Source of the DNA: Pyrenula massariospora
Taxonomy: Eukaryota > Ascomycota > Eurotiomycetes > Pyrenulales > Pyrenulaceae
Assembly (NCBI GenBank): GCA_021030905.1
Contig: JAGFMI010000001.1
Location: 2,771,230-2,835,229 of the forward strand
Direction of reading: 5' to 3'
DNA: 64,000 bases
Shown: piece after piece, positions 12,542-24,400 of the stretch
Numbering within the stretch: the stretch's first letter is position 1
Layout: every line of letters begins with the position of its first letter
Translations under genes and position numbers: made by a program
The notes under the pieces: generated by a model
What the model was told of the DNA's origin: nothing
The model's input: only the letters and a program-made list of their open reading frames with translations
Databases searched by the model: none

Positions 12542-14189
12542 ATGGCCAAGCCAATAGCTGTGTCGGATGCTGAAACGATTGCAGCTCCTACACTCCCCGA
12601 AAGATATGCGGACGAGAGTTACAAGCTCTTTTCGCATATCGATGCCTCTGAGCCGTCGCCAGAGAAGGCGCGAGAGATCCGAAACAAATGTCTTTGGAGA
12701 GTCATGCCGTTCTTATGCATCGGTTACCATCTGATGTACCTGGACAAGCAGACCCTGGGCAGCTCCTCGATACTTGGTATCATAGAGGACGCTCATCTTA
12801 GCTCGAACCAGTATAATTGGTTGTCGTCCATATTCTATTTTGGATATCTCATCGCAGAATGGCCACAGAACTGGGCATTGCAAAGACTCCCAGTCGCCAA
12901 GTGGCTAGCTGGGAATCTAATTGTCTGGTACGTAACTCATCCGATATACTATGATCAGTTTAACCAAGCAATGTAGGGGAGGAATTACGCTCCTCCATAT
13001 CCCCTGCCACAACTTTGGAGATCTCTTTGTCGTCCGTATTCTCTTAGGAATTGCCGAAGCGGTCATTGTGCCCGCATTCCTCTTAACTATGTCTATGTTC
13101 TTCACTTATCAGGAGCAGTCCGTCATAATGCCTATCATGTGGGCATCCGGAAACTCGAGTCCGATCACGTCGGGTCTGTTATCATACGGAGTATACTGGA
13201 CCCACACTGACGGCTTCGCAAAATGGAAATGGTTTATGTGTAGGTCTAAGAGACCCGGCCGATGCCACGGAGATTAACACATAGTAGTCATTACGGGCAC
13301 GACCACGATAATTTTCGGCGTGTTCGTTTGGATCTTGTTCCCTGACAACCCCATTCAAGCGAAGTTTCTTACTGTGGAGGAGCGGGCTCAAGCCATCTTG
13401 CGGATCAAGGAGAATCACTCGGGCATCGAACAGAAACACTTCAAGAAGTACCAATTCATTGAGGCATTGAAAGACCCAAAGTCTTGGCTGTTCTTTCTAC
13501 ACTCGTGGTCTCAAGAGATGGCCAACGGTACCACAAACCAATATTCCCTGATCATCATGTCATTTGGCTTCTCCACCCCCGAGACGACTTTGCTCGGCTG
13601 CGTTTCGGGAGGCACGGCCTTAGTATCCCTCCTTACAGCAGCCCTTATCCTGCACAAGACCACTAATTGCAGAGCCTGGCTATCATCATTTTCGTATCTC
13701 TTCTGCATCGTCTCCTCTGTTCTCCTAATGGCCCTACCCTGGTCCAACAAATGGGGCCTTGTCACCGGCATCTGGCTCCGCTCTCCCGGCGGTATACCTT
13801 ACTCCATCGTCATGGTTTGGGCCGCCAACTGCTCCGCCGGCCACACCAAGAAAACCACCGTCATCGCCCTCTACCACATTGGTTACGGTCTTGGTAACAT
13901 CTTGTCCCCTCAGCTGTTCCAAGGCCGTTGGAAACCACGTTACTACCCGACTTGGACCGTGATCCTAATCGTCGCATCTATTCTACCGGCCTTCATCGTT
14001 TTATATCTGCGATACTATCTTGTACGGGAGAACAGGCGAAGAGACGCGTTGGCTGCCACGAAACAGGTGACGGATGACGGTGTGGTGGAATCGTACGACG
14101 AGGACGGAACCAGGGTCACGCATGTCGTCAACGCGAATCAACTCGATCTGACGGATCGTGAGAATTTGACATTCAGATACGTTTTGTAG
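12542..14189 (+). CDS. MFS transporter, Dal5 (allantoate permease/anion:cation symporter) family
   Basis: Plasma-membrane transporter of the fungal Dal5/TNA1-type major facilitator group, which imports organic anions such as vitamins, ureides or aromatic acids. Three exons; introns at 12928-12976 and 13240-13284 keep frame, the second giving KWFMLVITGTTTIIFGV. A cytosolic N-terminus precedes LMYLDKQTLGSSS in the first helix, then the typical AEWPQNWALQRLP loop. Later features are FPDNPIQAKFLTVEER in the central loop, NCSAGHTKKTTVIALYHIGYGLGNILSPQLF and the YYPTWTVIL helix, and the family C-terminal ending FRYVL. The protein is about 510 residues with about twelve helices. It faces the FAD hydroxylase across a short divergent promoter, which suggests that it supplies that enzyme's substrate. 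Confidence 0.92.
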
Positions 14190-14996
14190 ATAGAAACCAA
14201 AGGAGGCATGTCCTCCGAGAGTTGATACGGAGGACTGGCCGCCGTTACCTCTAAATTCCGTTAGGGCTGTAGGCGGCTTTACTATCCACTACCACATCCG
14301 ATTCGGAATCATGACACGCATAGAGGAGGTACGTCGAAGGTAGTTCCATGCAGTCACGTTGTTCTACTGTACGTTGTTATATGGCATTGCTGCAGCCTTG
14401 TCGGAAATCTAGCCAAAAGTTCGAATTCAGTACTCGCACCTTTGCTGTACTGACCCCGTCCTCCTTCGCTATACCAACGGCATGGATTTGAGATGTAGAT
14501 CATCGCTGCTATTGGCACAGCAGAAGATTAAGGGTCTGTGGCATCAAAGGAGGGTGCTAGCACAGGGGAGATGACGTATTTCCACTCCGCTCCCCAACCC
14601 CAGACTCCCCACCACACCTCCATTCCCCCGTTTCCTCGCCCCCATTTCTACCTTAATAAGCCTAGAATGGTGCATGATTAATCGCTGAGACCCGTAGATG
14701 GGGGCGGATCCTCGGTGGAGATCCTTGCTCTGCCCCAGGCGTGAGAGCATTAATCGAGATGTTGCCTCGATGTGGCCCCATACAATGCCTCGCGACTCTT
14801 TTCTTACTCTGGCTTTTCCGTCCGGCTTTCGAAAATATCGGTATTCGTTATTTTTCTGACTAATTTACTTCTCCAGATAGCAGACGTTCAATGTTTCCTT
14901 GTTCTTCTGCAGTCGCTGCGGGTCTAAAACAAATCGAAGATTCCCATCTGTCATTTATTGCTCCTTTGGATTTCAAAAAATGTCAAAGTCCTAAGC
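14190..14996. other. Intergenic region
   Basis: Downstream of the MFS gene and upstream of the Pth11-like gene. There is a C-rich patch near 14585-14640. No gene was recognised. Confidence 0.6.
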
Positions 14997-16532
14997 ATGT
15001 CTGACAGCCTGCCCAATGGGTACGCTAATCCATCTTCTACCAGCCCTGTCATCTCCACAAATCTCCCAGCGCTTCAACCACCGCCTGGAGTAGCGCCAGA
15101 CTTTGAGAATCCTCCTTCGAGGGCGAGCCTTGCCAAAGGCTGCGTCTATACTTTTCTGCCGGTCGCGGTATGCTTTGTTGTTTTACGTGTCTACTCTAGA
15201 GTCAGAGTATCCCGTAAATTTGGGCTCGATGATTGTAGGTTAAACACCTTTCTTTAGTGCGAACCGTACTATGCTGATACTGTTCAGGGACTTGCATACT
15301 TTCCATAGTATAAACATCTAGCAGGAGGAAAGGCATAGGCTGATTGGTACCTGTCTAGGCCACAGACATCGTCTACAGTGTACTGTTTCTACGCCGTTTG
15401 TTACAACTACCATATTTCGCAAACCTCGTGATTCTAATATCAATCGCTAGATCTTGGGAATCCAATAGGCCCACATCTATGGAACGTTCGTCTCGTAGAT
15501 ATACCAAATCACATGTATCTCGTAAGTCGACTACACACAACTCGCAAGCTACATGTTTTCTAACTTGCCAGAAGATTATAGCTATCACGCTTAACCTTTA
15601 TTCTCTTGCGGCTTTATCAACCAAAATAAGCATTTTACTTCTCTACCGAGTATATTTTCAGCCGAGCAGATTAGCAAGATACATGATATGGATAGGTCTG
15701 GTTCTCATCACCCTATTCTATGTTTCAAGCACGATCTTGTACCTTGCTCTGGGGATTCCACGGCGAGGTGAGCACTGGTTTTCCAGTTCAACCGTACCGC
15801 GACTCACACCGACGTTTTATTTACCGATTGCGCAAGGCGTATTTGGTGTCGTCAGCGACACGTATTTATTGTTAATTCCCCTCATACAAATTATAAAACT
15901 GCAAATGTCTCTATCTCAGAAGCTTAGCCTTGCTATCATTTTTCTGACTGGCCTTCTGTGAGGCGTTCCTATCCCTTAGTTCACGATAATACTCCGCTGA
16001 CCACAGTTCCAGGGCTTGTATATTTTCCATGGTGGCATGCATCTTTCGTTTCGACCAAAGGGGCAGTAAAGATATCACCTGGACAATCGTCCCTTCCTAC
16101 GCTTTCAGGTAGTGGCCCTTGTCTAATCAATCAATCCAGACATCAAAGTCTGACTAGGGTAGCATCGCGGAAATATCCACCGGCATCATCACCGCGTGTA
16201 TGCCGGTCGTCTTCCCACTGTTCAAAAGCACCTTTCAGAAATTCCGCAGTAAGATCCCCGAGGAATGCGCTTGCATACAGAAGCGTCGCGGACCGGCGGC
16301 GGCTAAAGCTATCGGACCAACGCCATCTGCCATGGGGCGGCGTGGAGGGGAGCTCCCGCAGGTCCCTGGCGGTATGCTGCGCACACTGAGATCGATAATG
16401 AAAGACGTTCTCCGGACCGCGGATCAGCAGAGCTCGAGTGGAGGCACAGAGGTCGCCATGTCGGACATTGTGCTTGGAGAGGACGAGTATCATGCTCACC
16501 TACGGGGTTTGGGATCGGCCGGACAGGTCTGA
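14997..16532 (+). CDS. Pth11-like/fungal rhodopsin-domain integral membrane protein
   Basis: Seven-helix protein of the fungal rhodopsin-domain group that includes PTH11-type receptors, placed in the plasma membrane. The ATG at 14997 gives MSDSLPNGYANPSSTSP; an earlier in-frame codon at 14958 is TTG and was not used. Helix 1 (GCVYTFLPVAVCFVVLRVYSR) is followed by the signature FGLDDW, whose last residue is completed across an intron. Later parts are STKISILLLYRVYF, a large extracellular loop, the TYLLLIPLIQIIKLQ helix, FLTGLLACIFSMVACIFR, and the closing STGIITACMPVVFPLFK. About five introns are needed; the region around 15430-15560 is less certain and may hide another. The C-terminal tail (about 100 residues) is soluble and runs to TGA at 16530-16532. 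Ligand unknown. Confidence 0.82.
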
Positions 16533-18223
16533 TCTAGGCGAACGTGGTTGATACCAATTTCGTTCTAAGATGTCTGCACTTTTGGATCTCTACCGGACTT
16601 GTAGCGCTATGCTTTGGTGCCCGAGCTACAAGTCATCACCGGTGCACCGAACCTCAGGCAACGCTCCCGGAAGTCACTCCGCCAGGATTGGCTCTCGCTA
16701 TATCATTTCCACAATTTGCCTTCCCCAGCAAAAAGCGTTGGTAAGAATATCTAAAGGACCGCATCCGATGCCGGTACTTTCATACCCCCTCTACTACCTA
16801 ATCTAGTCAGATCCCATCTCAGCAGAACATTCCCTAACCCCACCCCAGAAACCCCCCTTCCCTTCCCTCCCCATCCAGCCCAGCCCACGCTAGCACGCCC
16901 ACAGCCCCTCCTTAGCCGGCCTCCAGCACCGTACAGCCCAAATACTCCGTTACTATTCACACTCACCCCATCCCCATCACCAACCCCATCCCATCCCCTA
17001 GCTCTAGAACCAACCCTCCCCCATCAGCGCCCAACGAGCACTCTCCCACCGACCGACAAGCATTCCCCAGCTCCACGCTCGACTGTTAGGTAGGCACTGT
17101 GGATGCACCTATACCTACACCTCCACCTACTCCCCTTCTGCTTTTCACTCTAGATAGCCCAATGACTAATTGATCATCTAAGAATCATTATGAGCCAATG
17201 TCAATGTCAAGCAATTGATGCTCTAATAGCCCAAATCCCTATACAGCCTGGTTGGTGGCCCTGATAGCGACGGAGATGTACTATATCAACACCTCCATCG
17301 CCCGTCCCCGAAACAATCTACCACCTCACTCTCACTCCCTTCTAACCCCCGTCTCGTCCCATCCCACCACATCCTCGTGTCGGCCAAGAAGCCTCCATCC
17401 AACTTAGTCTCTAACACTAACATCTTCCATCCCCTCCCCTTTCCAATCCATGATCAAAGCGCTTAGCGATAAGATAAGATATACGCCTTCCCCTATGTCC
17501 GGGTTTATGGCCTACGCTCGTACATCGCATCGTGTCGCATCGCATCGCATCGCAGAGCGGGTTGGTTAGGCTGGATTGTTGTTCTATGGGTGCCGTGCTG
17601 TGATGTGCGCTGCTCTTTTCTCCTCATGTAAGCGATGCCGTGCCGGGTAGTGAGGGATTCGTTTAGGTTGTGGAATGTATGGTAGGGGAGGGGGTGGGAC
17701 TGAGGCTATGGGGTAGACAGGTGGATGAGGTGAGGTGGCCTGTGAAGGTTGGGTATGGAGGGGACAGGACACGGTAGGTGGAAAGGTTGGGGAGCGGGAT
17801 GGTGGTTGATTTGGGGTTGGTATTGGATAATTAGGCTGTGTAAATGGAAGGAAGATAGGATAGGCGTGTCGAGGGGGAGATTAGACATTTTTGCTTCCGC
17901 AAGGTGGACGTATAAGAGAGAGAGATATGATATGGGATCATGCTGTTTTGATCTTTCCGGCTATGGTCCTCCCGTGGTTTTCATTAGAAATCTAACTAAG
18001 CTAAAAGGATCAAGTTCAATGATGAGTATAGTAGTATAGTATTCCAACAATTTTAACCAACTTGGAGTATAGACGTATAATATCGACGACAGGAGACGTA
18101 ATATGCGTTTCGCATCAGTAGTGGTGAGGCGTGGAGGAAGCGCCAGCAGATTCAGCTTCGCCGTCGAACAGTCATGGGCTCGTAAGGTCGTAGTCTGCCA
18201 GTATAAAGGGCACGGCACATGCG
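16533..18223. other. Intergenic region, low complexity
   Basis: About 1.7 kb with long C-rich and then G-rich low-complexity runs (16,800-17,450 and 17,640-17,830). These create open frames on both strands that read as Pro- or Gly-rich noise. It also holds a short CGCAT repeat. No gene is supported. Confidence 0.6.
17526..17554. repeat. CGCAT microsatellite
   Basis: Five copies of the pentamer CGCAT and a partial sixth copy, with one interruption after the first copy. It lies in non-coding DNA and has no evident function. Confidence 0.8.
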
Positions 18224-18730
18224 CTAACTCGGCATATACGCATTCTCATCCCCCTCACTCCCTCTCAGATAGCATCGCACCCTCCCCGTCTCTGTCCTCC
18301 ATGGCCTCGGCACATCCGTGATCCCCGGCCACTTGACGTCGTTGATCGAACACTGCGAGACGGTATTGTAGCCCGCTTCTTCGCATCCATATATCAGGAG
18401 CTTGCAAGTCAGGTCCTAAGCGTTGCTCAGCATGTATAATCACAACTGAGGGAAAGGGATACGTACCCAGTCAGGACCGAAGGAGCCAATCACTGAATTG
18501 ACGTCGCGGTTCACATCAGTGTCTCCGTACCAGTCGAACTCGGGGTTGTCTGTGACATTTGGGTCGTTTCCCATGAAGGTCAGGTAGGTACAGTTGCCCT
18601 GCCAGTCGGGCTCGTTGCAGATCCAGGCACTGCGAAGCCAGGGGCCGGGTGGGTAGTCGCAGAGAGAAGGGGAAACGAGAAGAGAGGTCAGCAAGAAGAT
18701 TGCGAGCAGGAATGTCTTGATAGGAGACAT
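18224..18730 (-). CDS. Small secreted six-cysteine protein, paralog A
   Basis: Predicted secreted protein of about 150 residues from two exons (18730-18467 and 18415-18224; intron 18416-18466). The N-terminus is a clear signal peptide (MSPIKTFLLAIFLLTSLLV, ending near SLCDYPPG). The mature part has the pattern C-x8-C, a Gly-Asn rich loop, then GSFGPDW, a spliced DLTC, C-x6-C, C-x10-C and C-x25-C, with the conserved run DVPRPWR before the last Cys. The same six-Cys layout, the GSFGPD motif and VPxPWR recur in the protein at 25558-26187, so the two are paralogs. I do not recognise a named domain. Secretion and likely disulfides suggest an extracellular effector-like or surface role, but this is inference. 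Confidence 0.8.
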
Positions 18731-20396
18731 GATTGTGATTTTGGTTGAAAATATGACAGATGGTTTTTCTGAAGCGTTTTCTCTTTAAGACGACGAGACT
18801 CTCAAGGTTAAAAAGGGTGAGAACGATTACATATAGGAGGTTACACAGAGAATGGCTTGTGGAATCATCTAAGCAGATCAAAAGGGAAAGGTTTACGAAA
18901 CTCTTCAGTCTTAATCGAATATCGCTGCCGAGTCTAGCTCCCATGCGAGGATCACACCAGCTCACTACTACGGACTGAAGCCGTAAGGGCATCTCTTGTG
19001 ACAATGACGTTAAGGCGAATTTTCGGTAGTCTCAGACGTAGTTACAAGGATACGTCGTGGCGAAAATGAGCAGAGAGTGATCATGCCGAGCATCAAAGTT
19101 GTAGAAAGGATACCCCTAGGGTGAATACTGTGTGTAAAGATGATGAGAAAGTCCGAACCATTTTTGAGTTTCGACCAAGTTTTCTTCAGTATAGTGCAAT
19201 TTCCTCTTGTAGAAAGAACCGGGTGACTTCAAGACTCAAACGGGCAAGATACGATGATTGTATCATTTGGGTGAGCCGAAGGTGCTTGTAGACGTAGCTC
19301 AAGAGCAGTGAGCTAAGCTAGTGGCGATCACAGGAACAAGACAGTTGCGCTCGCTGTGGCCTTCGTTTCCAAAATGATTCTAGTTGAATTTCGGTGCTTC
19401 CGATGATTGCAGTCAGGCTCCATGCTTTACTCGCTGGATCTAAAGGAGAAGAGGAGAGGTCACAACCCACTGAACTCATCGTATGGAGCTTTATAGAGTC
19501 ATTCTGGCTTCTGAAGTTGGCAGAGACATGGTGTCGCCGGAAGTTCAGGTGATTTTAGTGAGGACACCACCTCTGTACCACTGCGTTGGGTCGCCGGTCG
19601 GGTGATCCCCGTCTGTTCGCCGGCTTTGAAACGGTTCGCTGTACTGCAAAACAAGCTGATCGCCGATCTCATGACAGAGGTCTCTGAGCACAGAACAGCA
19701 TAAGAAAGGTTTAAGAATGATCTATGAACTGCGGAGATGACTTCTATGGTAGAACTTATAATGCGAACATATGAGACATAAATGAGCTCACTAAGAATTC
19801 CAGGGGTTTTTCGGCTCTTGAGAACACATTTCTTCTGCAACGATTTATTTTTCAGGCTTTACCGTCTTAGAGAATTTACAACTTCTGAGAGTTGAGCAGC
19901 CGGAATTGACAAAGATTGTTTGAGAGAATGAAAGCCATGAGGAGTCATCGGCCGCAAACCGATGAAAAACCCAGCGCTCTGGAAAGCTGCTATCAACACG
20001 GATTAGTTTGGTGGATCAACTCGGGTGCAATGGGAGCGGAGAAGTCGGAAAAGGCCCGATGACTAAAAGCTGTTTCCGATTCGGTCGGAAAGCAAAGCTC
20101 AAGATTATGGACGAAACGAGTCATGGATATGGTAACACTCTCAAAATTTTCAGATGGGTGCCTGAGACGAAGCGAGGCTGGGAGGAACTCATACCATTAA
20201 AGTCTCGGAGTCTCGGCCGGAAAGCGGGTATAAGCGTTGTTTATCGATAAGGCCTTGGTGACGCCAGCGGGGAAGTTGCAACTGGGCGGAGGAAGCACGG
20301 AAAATCAACACCTCACGAGCACAACATCCTACATTCCTCTTCCAACCTCTTCAGACTTATGCCTCTCCATCAACCCTTCCCCTTTACACGCGCACT
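18731..20396. other. Intergenic region
   Basis: About 1.7 kb between the divergent secreted-protein and fructosamine-kinase genes. Open frames are short and lack motifs. It probably holds both promoters and nothing else that can be seen. Confidence 0.6.
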
Positions 20397-21419
20397 ATGA
20401 AGCCTATCGACCCCGCCCTCCTCCGCGCCCTCTCCCTCCCCCCATCCTCCCCCGACCTCTCCCTCTCCACCCACGGCGGCAGCGGCTTCGCCCAGATCCT
20501 CAAGCTCTCCACCCCGTCCAAACCCTACTTCGTCAAAACCTCCTCGAGCCGCGGCGCCGAGGAAATGTTCTCCGGCGAGCACGCGTCGCTCAACGCCATC
20601 CACGACGCGGTCCCGTCGCTGTGCCCGAAGAGCTACGCCTGCGGCCGGCTGGAGAATTCGTCCGCGTGGTTCCTTGTTACTGAGTTCTTGGATTTAGGTG
20701 GCTTGCCGAGACGGCGGGGGAGTGCGAAAGGTGGTGAAAAGGGGGGGAGTGGGATGAGTTTGGCGCAGAAGCTGGGGAAGTTGCATACTACGCCTGCGCC
20801 GGTGCCGGAGGGGTTCGAGAGGCCGGTGTATGGGTTTCCCGTGGCTACGTGCTGTGGGGATACGCCGCAGCCTAATAAGTGGAATGAGGATTGGGCGACG
20901 TTTTTTGCAGAGGAGAGGTTGGGGATGATTCTTGAGCGGGCGGAGAAGAATAATGGGAGAGACAAGACGTTGAGAGAGATTGTGGAGAAGACGATGAAGA
21001 ATGTCGTGCCGAGGCTGTTGAGAAAGGGTTGGTTGGGTGGGGAAGAGGGGATTAAGCCGGTTGTTGTGCATGGGGATTTGTGGAGTGGAAATAATGGGAC
21101 GGCGCTGGTGGATGGGGCGGCGGAGGAGATGGTATTTGATCCGAGCGCGTGCTATGCGCATTCAGAGTATGAGCTGGGGATAATGGGGATGTTCGGGGGC
21201 TTTAGGCCGAGTTTCATGAGGGAGTATCACAATATTGTGCCAAAAACGGAGCCGGTCGAAGAGTACGAGGATCGGGTGGCGCTGTACGAGAGTTATCACC
21301 ATCTAAATCATTATGCGATTTTTGGTGGTAGCTACAAGAGTGGAGCGATGGGTATCCTGAGAAACTTGGTCAAGAAATACGGGGACTGGGACGGCGGAGG
21401 AGAAGCAGGGAATCTTTGA
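20397..21419 (+). CDS. Fructosamine/ketosamine-3-kinase family protein
   Basis: Cytosolic kinase of the fructosamine-3-kinase family, which phosphorylates sugar adducts on proteins so that they fall off (deglycation repair). It is a single exon of 340 residues, close to the family's usual 290-340. The N-terminal lobe has GGSGFAQILKL, a Gly-rich loop, and YFVKTSS with the ATP-binding Lys; EEMFSGEHASLNAI supplies the conserved Glu. The middle part has FLVTEFLDLGG and AQKLGKLHT. The catalytic loop is HGDLWSGN near residue 225, followed by VFDPSACYAHSEYELGIM in place of the DxD/DFG metal site. It converges on the TPR-CHAT gene with only 37 bases between stop codons. Composition changes sharply along the gene, C-rich before about 20,690 and G-rich after. 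Confidence 0.92.
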   Translation: MKPIDPALLRALSLPPSSPDLSLSTHGGSGFAQILKLSTPSKPYFVKTSSSRGAEEMFSGEHASLNAIHDAVPSLCPKSYACGRLENSSAWFLVTEFLDLGGLPRRRGSAKGGEKGGSGMSLAQKLGKLHTTPAPVPEGFERPVYGFPVATCCGDTPQPNKWNEDWATFFAEERLGMILERAEKNNGRDKTLREIVEKTMKNVVPRLLRKGWLGGEEGIKPVVVHGDLWSGNNGTALVDGAAEEMVFDPSACYAHSEYELGIMGMFGGFRPSFMREYHNIVPKTEPVEEYEDRVALYESYHHLNHYAIFGGSYKSGAMGILRNLVKKYGDWDGGGEAGNL

Positions 21420-21456
21420 TCATGGACATCATTACATGGCATAGCGACCTGTCTGA

Positions 21457-24400
21457 CTACGCGCCAATATGCACAAAACTCCCCCACCCAATTACATCGT
21501 CGCTCGGCTCTCCCCTCCCCACCTTCCTCTCCCGTACCACCTTCGTCGCTTTATACAAACTCCTCGCAGCAACATCTCCCACCTCCCTTTCCCTATCTTT
21601 CACACCTTCCAGAAAACTCCGGTAAAATTCTCCCGACACAACGGCGGCGGCTTTATCGTCGGCCTCCCACAGCGTGGCCACCACGGCAGGGAACCCCATG
21701 AGTTGGAAGGCGCTGCCGAGGTGGATGTTCTCGTCGATCAGGTCCATGCGGTACTGCTGGGCTGTACAGCAGGCAGAGAGGTAGGCGAGCTGGGCGTGTG
21801 GAAGGGAGAGGTCGGCGAGGGAGCGGACGGAAAGACGAGCAACGGTTTGCGCGTCGTCGTCTGAGTGGAGAAGGAGGGAAGTGAGGGAGGGGTCGGTGAA
21901 GTTGGGGTCTCCGTGGCTGGAGAAGTGAATGAATGGGTGTGATGGGAGAGAGGAGAGGACAGAGGTTGGTGTTGGAGTTTCTAGGATGGTGATTGGGGTA
22001 GATGTGGATTTTGTGGAAGTGTTTATTGCAGAGAGCTCGGCGGCAGTGTTGAGGGGGAGCCAGCCGGGAGAGGGGGTTGTAGGCATCGGGACAGCGAGAA
22101 TAGATGGTGGTGGCAGATCGGGAGATCTTGATGCGATTCGTGCTCGTTGCCGGGCGTATGCGAGGGCTCTAAATGTCGGGGAATAGGATGAGATAGCGCG
22201 GCTAGTCGTGTTTTGATCGGATTTACCCCATTGCGATCCTGCCGCGTGTAAGGGCATGAGGCCCATCGGTCCTGAAGATATCCACCATATTCGTGGAAGA
22301 GTGTCGGCATCAGTATCCTTGCCTTCGAGCTGCAGAAACTCGAAAACATGCTTGACTGCTACTTGCCAAAGCCATTTGAAAATCTTGCGTAGGGTCTTAT
22401 TGTTTGAAGCTCGTTTCATAACGCTGCAGTTGGTAAGACGGTCTTTTCCTACGATCTTGCGCATGTTTGCCTCCACCTCTTGCTCTGTCAGCTCTGGCAA
22501 TGGTAGTAAACTCACTTTCTCGGCAGTAACGACAAAGGCATCGCATCTCCATCTAGTGACATTGAAGCACGTTAATGGTCCCAAGCTGGCCAAATCCAGG
22601 AGCTGGTGCGCAGAAGGGGCGAGTTGAAATAGGTCAAAACCTGGTTTTTGCCGAATTTCTCGCTCAAGCTCCTCAAGCTTCTGTTCTAGCTTTCGACGCT
22701 CTAACACCATGTCTACAGATGCCGAGCCTCCGGTTTGTGATTTCTCTGGCATGAAGAGTGCCGACTGAGTAGCTTGGTACTCGGTGTGCAAGTCTGGGTA
22801 TTCTTCCGCAAGAGCCAAATTATCGGACCGGAGATTCATGTAGAGCCCGGAGATGATGCCGCGTCCGCGCTCCAGCACAGCAAGTGCCTCTTCAGGTGAC
22901 CCACCCGTCTTGATACACGCTCCGCATGCAAAGGTCGAGGTGTTGGATAACCCACTCAGTCTAGCCTGCATGTCATCGCGTGATACAGAACGTGGGCTTG
23001 CTAGGGAAAGCAGGTCTAAGATTTTGAGGTATAGGCTGTAGGCTTCTTCCCATTTGTCTCTGAACATGAGGAAGAGGCCTGCGGCTCTACCAGCCTCTAT
23101 CCTGGTCGGGATACTGCCGCTTTGATTAATGAAAGCTGATTTGAAAGTCTCAATGGCCTCGTCGAGCTCTTCCCACTCTTCCATTACTTTCGTGAGTCGC
23201 CACGCGAGAGAAGTCGTGTAGTCACTCCAATGGACGTGATTTTCAGGTGTAAGTGCGATGGACTCTTTTGCGTATGAGATGGCAGCCTCGATAACTTCTT
23301 TCCTCTTCGCTTCAGGCGCGGCCTCATTCCAAATGTGGTAAAGCATGTCCCCAAGATTTGCGACGTACTTGGGTCGCTGGGTATCCTGCGTTGATGTGAT
23401 GCGTACAGCTTCTCGGGCAAGACGTACGGCTTCATCTTGATCTTCTACAGAGCCGGTTATTTTGTATTTGGCCCACATTTTAGAGCCCAAATTATTTGTG
23501 AACATCCCGCGGTCAGCCGATTCCTCCGGAACTAAGTTGACTGCTTTCTGCGACCAGTAAATCGCGTTGTCAAGATCTTCTCTGCGATTATACCGGCGAT
23601 AGAGGTCGGAGAAGGCGCTACCAAGGCTATCCAAAGCTTCAAGTGGGGCTGTATGCCCGACCGGGATCAGCTCGATAGCTCGTTGTCCTTGCACGACTGC
23701 CTCTTCGAGGTCTCTAGACGCAGCTGAGATTTGATATCTTTGCCGTAGGGCAATGCTAAGATTTTGACAGACCATCGATTTGTCGCGAGGCTGCTTTTCT
23801 TCGGCAATGGAGGATCGATATAGTTCAATCGCCTCGTCCAGATCGGCAAGCTCAGCAGTAGCTTCATACCTTTTCTTGAGACAGATCGCTAAGTCCTGCA
23901 AAAGCATGGGCCGGGCATCATCTCCCTCTTCCGTCAAACTCGCCGCTTTGCGCCCATATTCAATGGCTTGTTCCAAATCTTGAAGATTGCCTTTTGCTGA
24001 GAACAGCTCACTATAACGGTTCATCAGATTCATCAACAATCCACGTCGTTTGGTGTTAATATCTGGACAAATTTTCAAACCTTGGAACAATAGATCGATA
24101 CTCTCAGGAAGTGCATCTGGGAACAATTTTGGATCAGCTTCGGCTTTCTTTGCTATCGCGGTGCTCAAGTGAGAAAGCAACTGATACTTCTCCGCAAAGT
24201 CGGGAGATGTATCGTCGAGTAATTTCCGAGAGATCTGGATCGACTGATCTAGATATCGAGAATCCTTCGTGATTTCATATTTTTCGCGAAGACAACGGCT
24301 CATCGCGTCAACGTAATGCAGCTTCTGGTCCTCTTTGAGGGTTTCGTCTTCAGATAACCGAGCCTTTAGGTCAATCCGTTCATCCAAAAGCGGCACACCT

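Noticed and set aside
17526-17554. CRISPR-like array
   Set aside because: It is a simple pentamer microsatellite without spacers; no CRISPR array occurs in the window.
16800-17888. Several 60-96 residue frames on both strands
   Set aside because: They arise from C-rich and G-rich low-complexity DNA and have no coherent exons.
20694-21161. Minus-strand 155-residue frame inside the fructosamine kinase
   Set aside because: It is a shadow of the kinase reading frame; the kinase has intact catalytic motifs.
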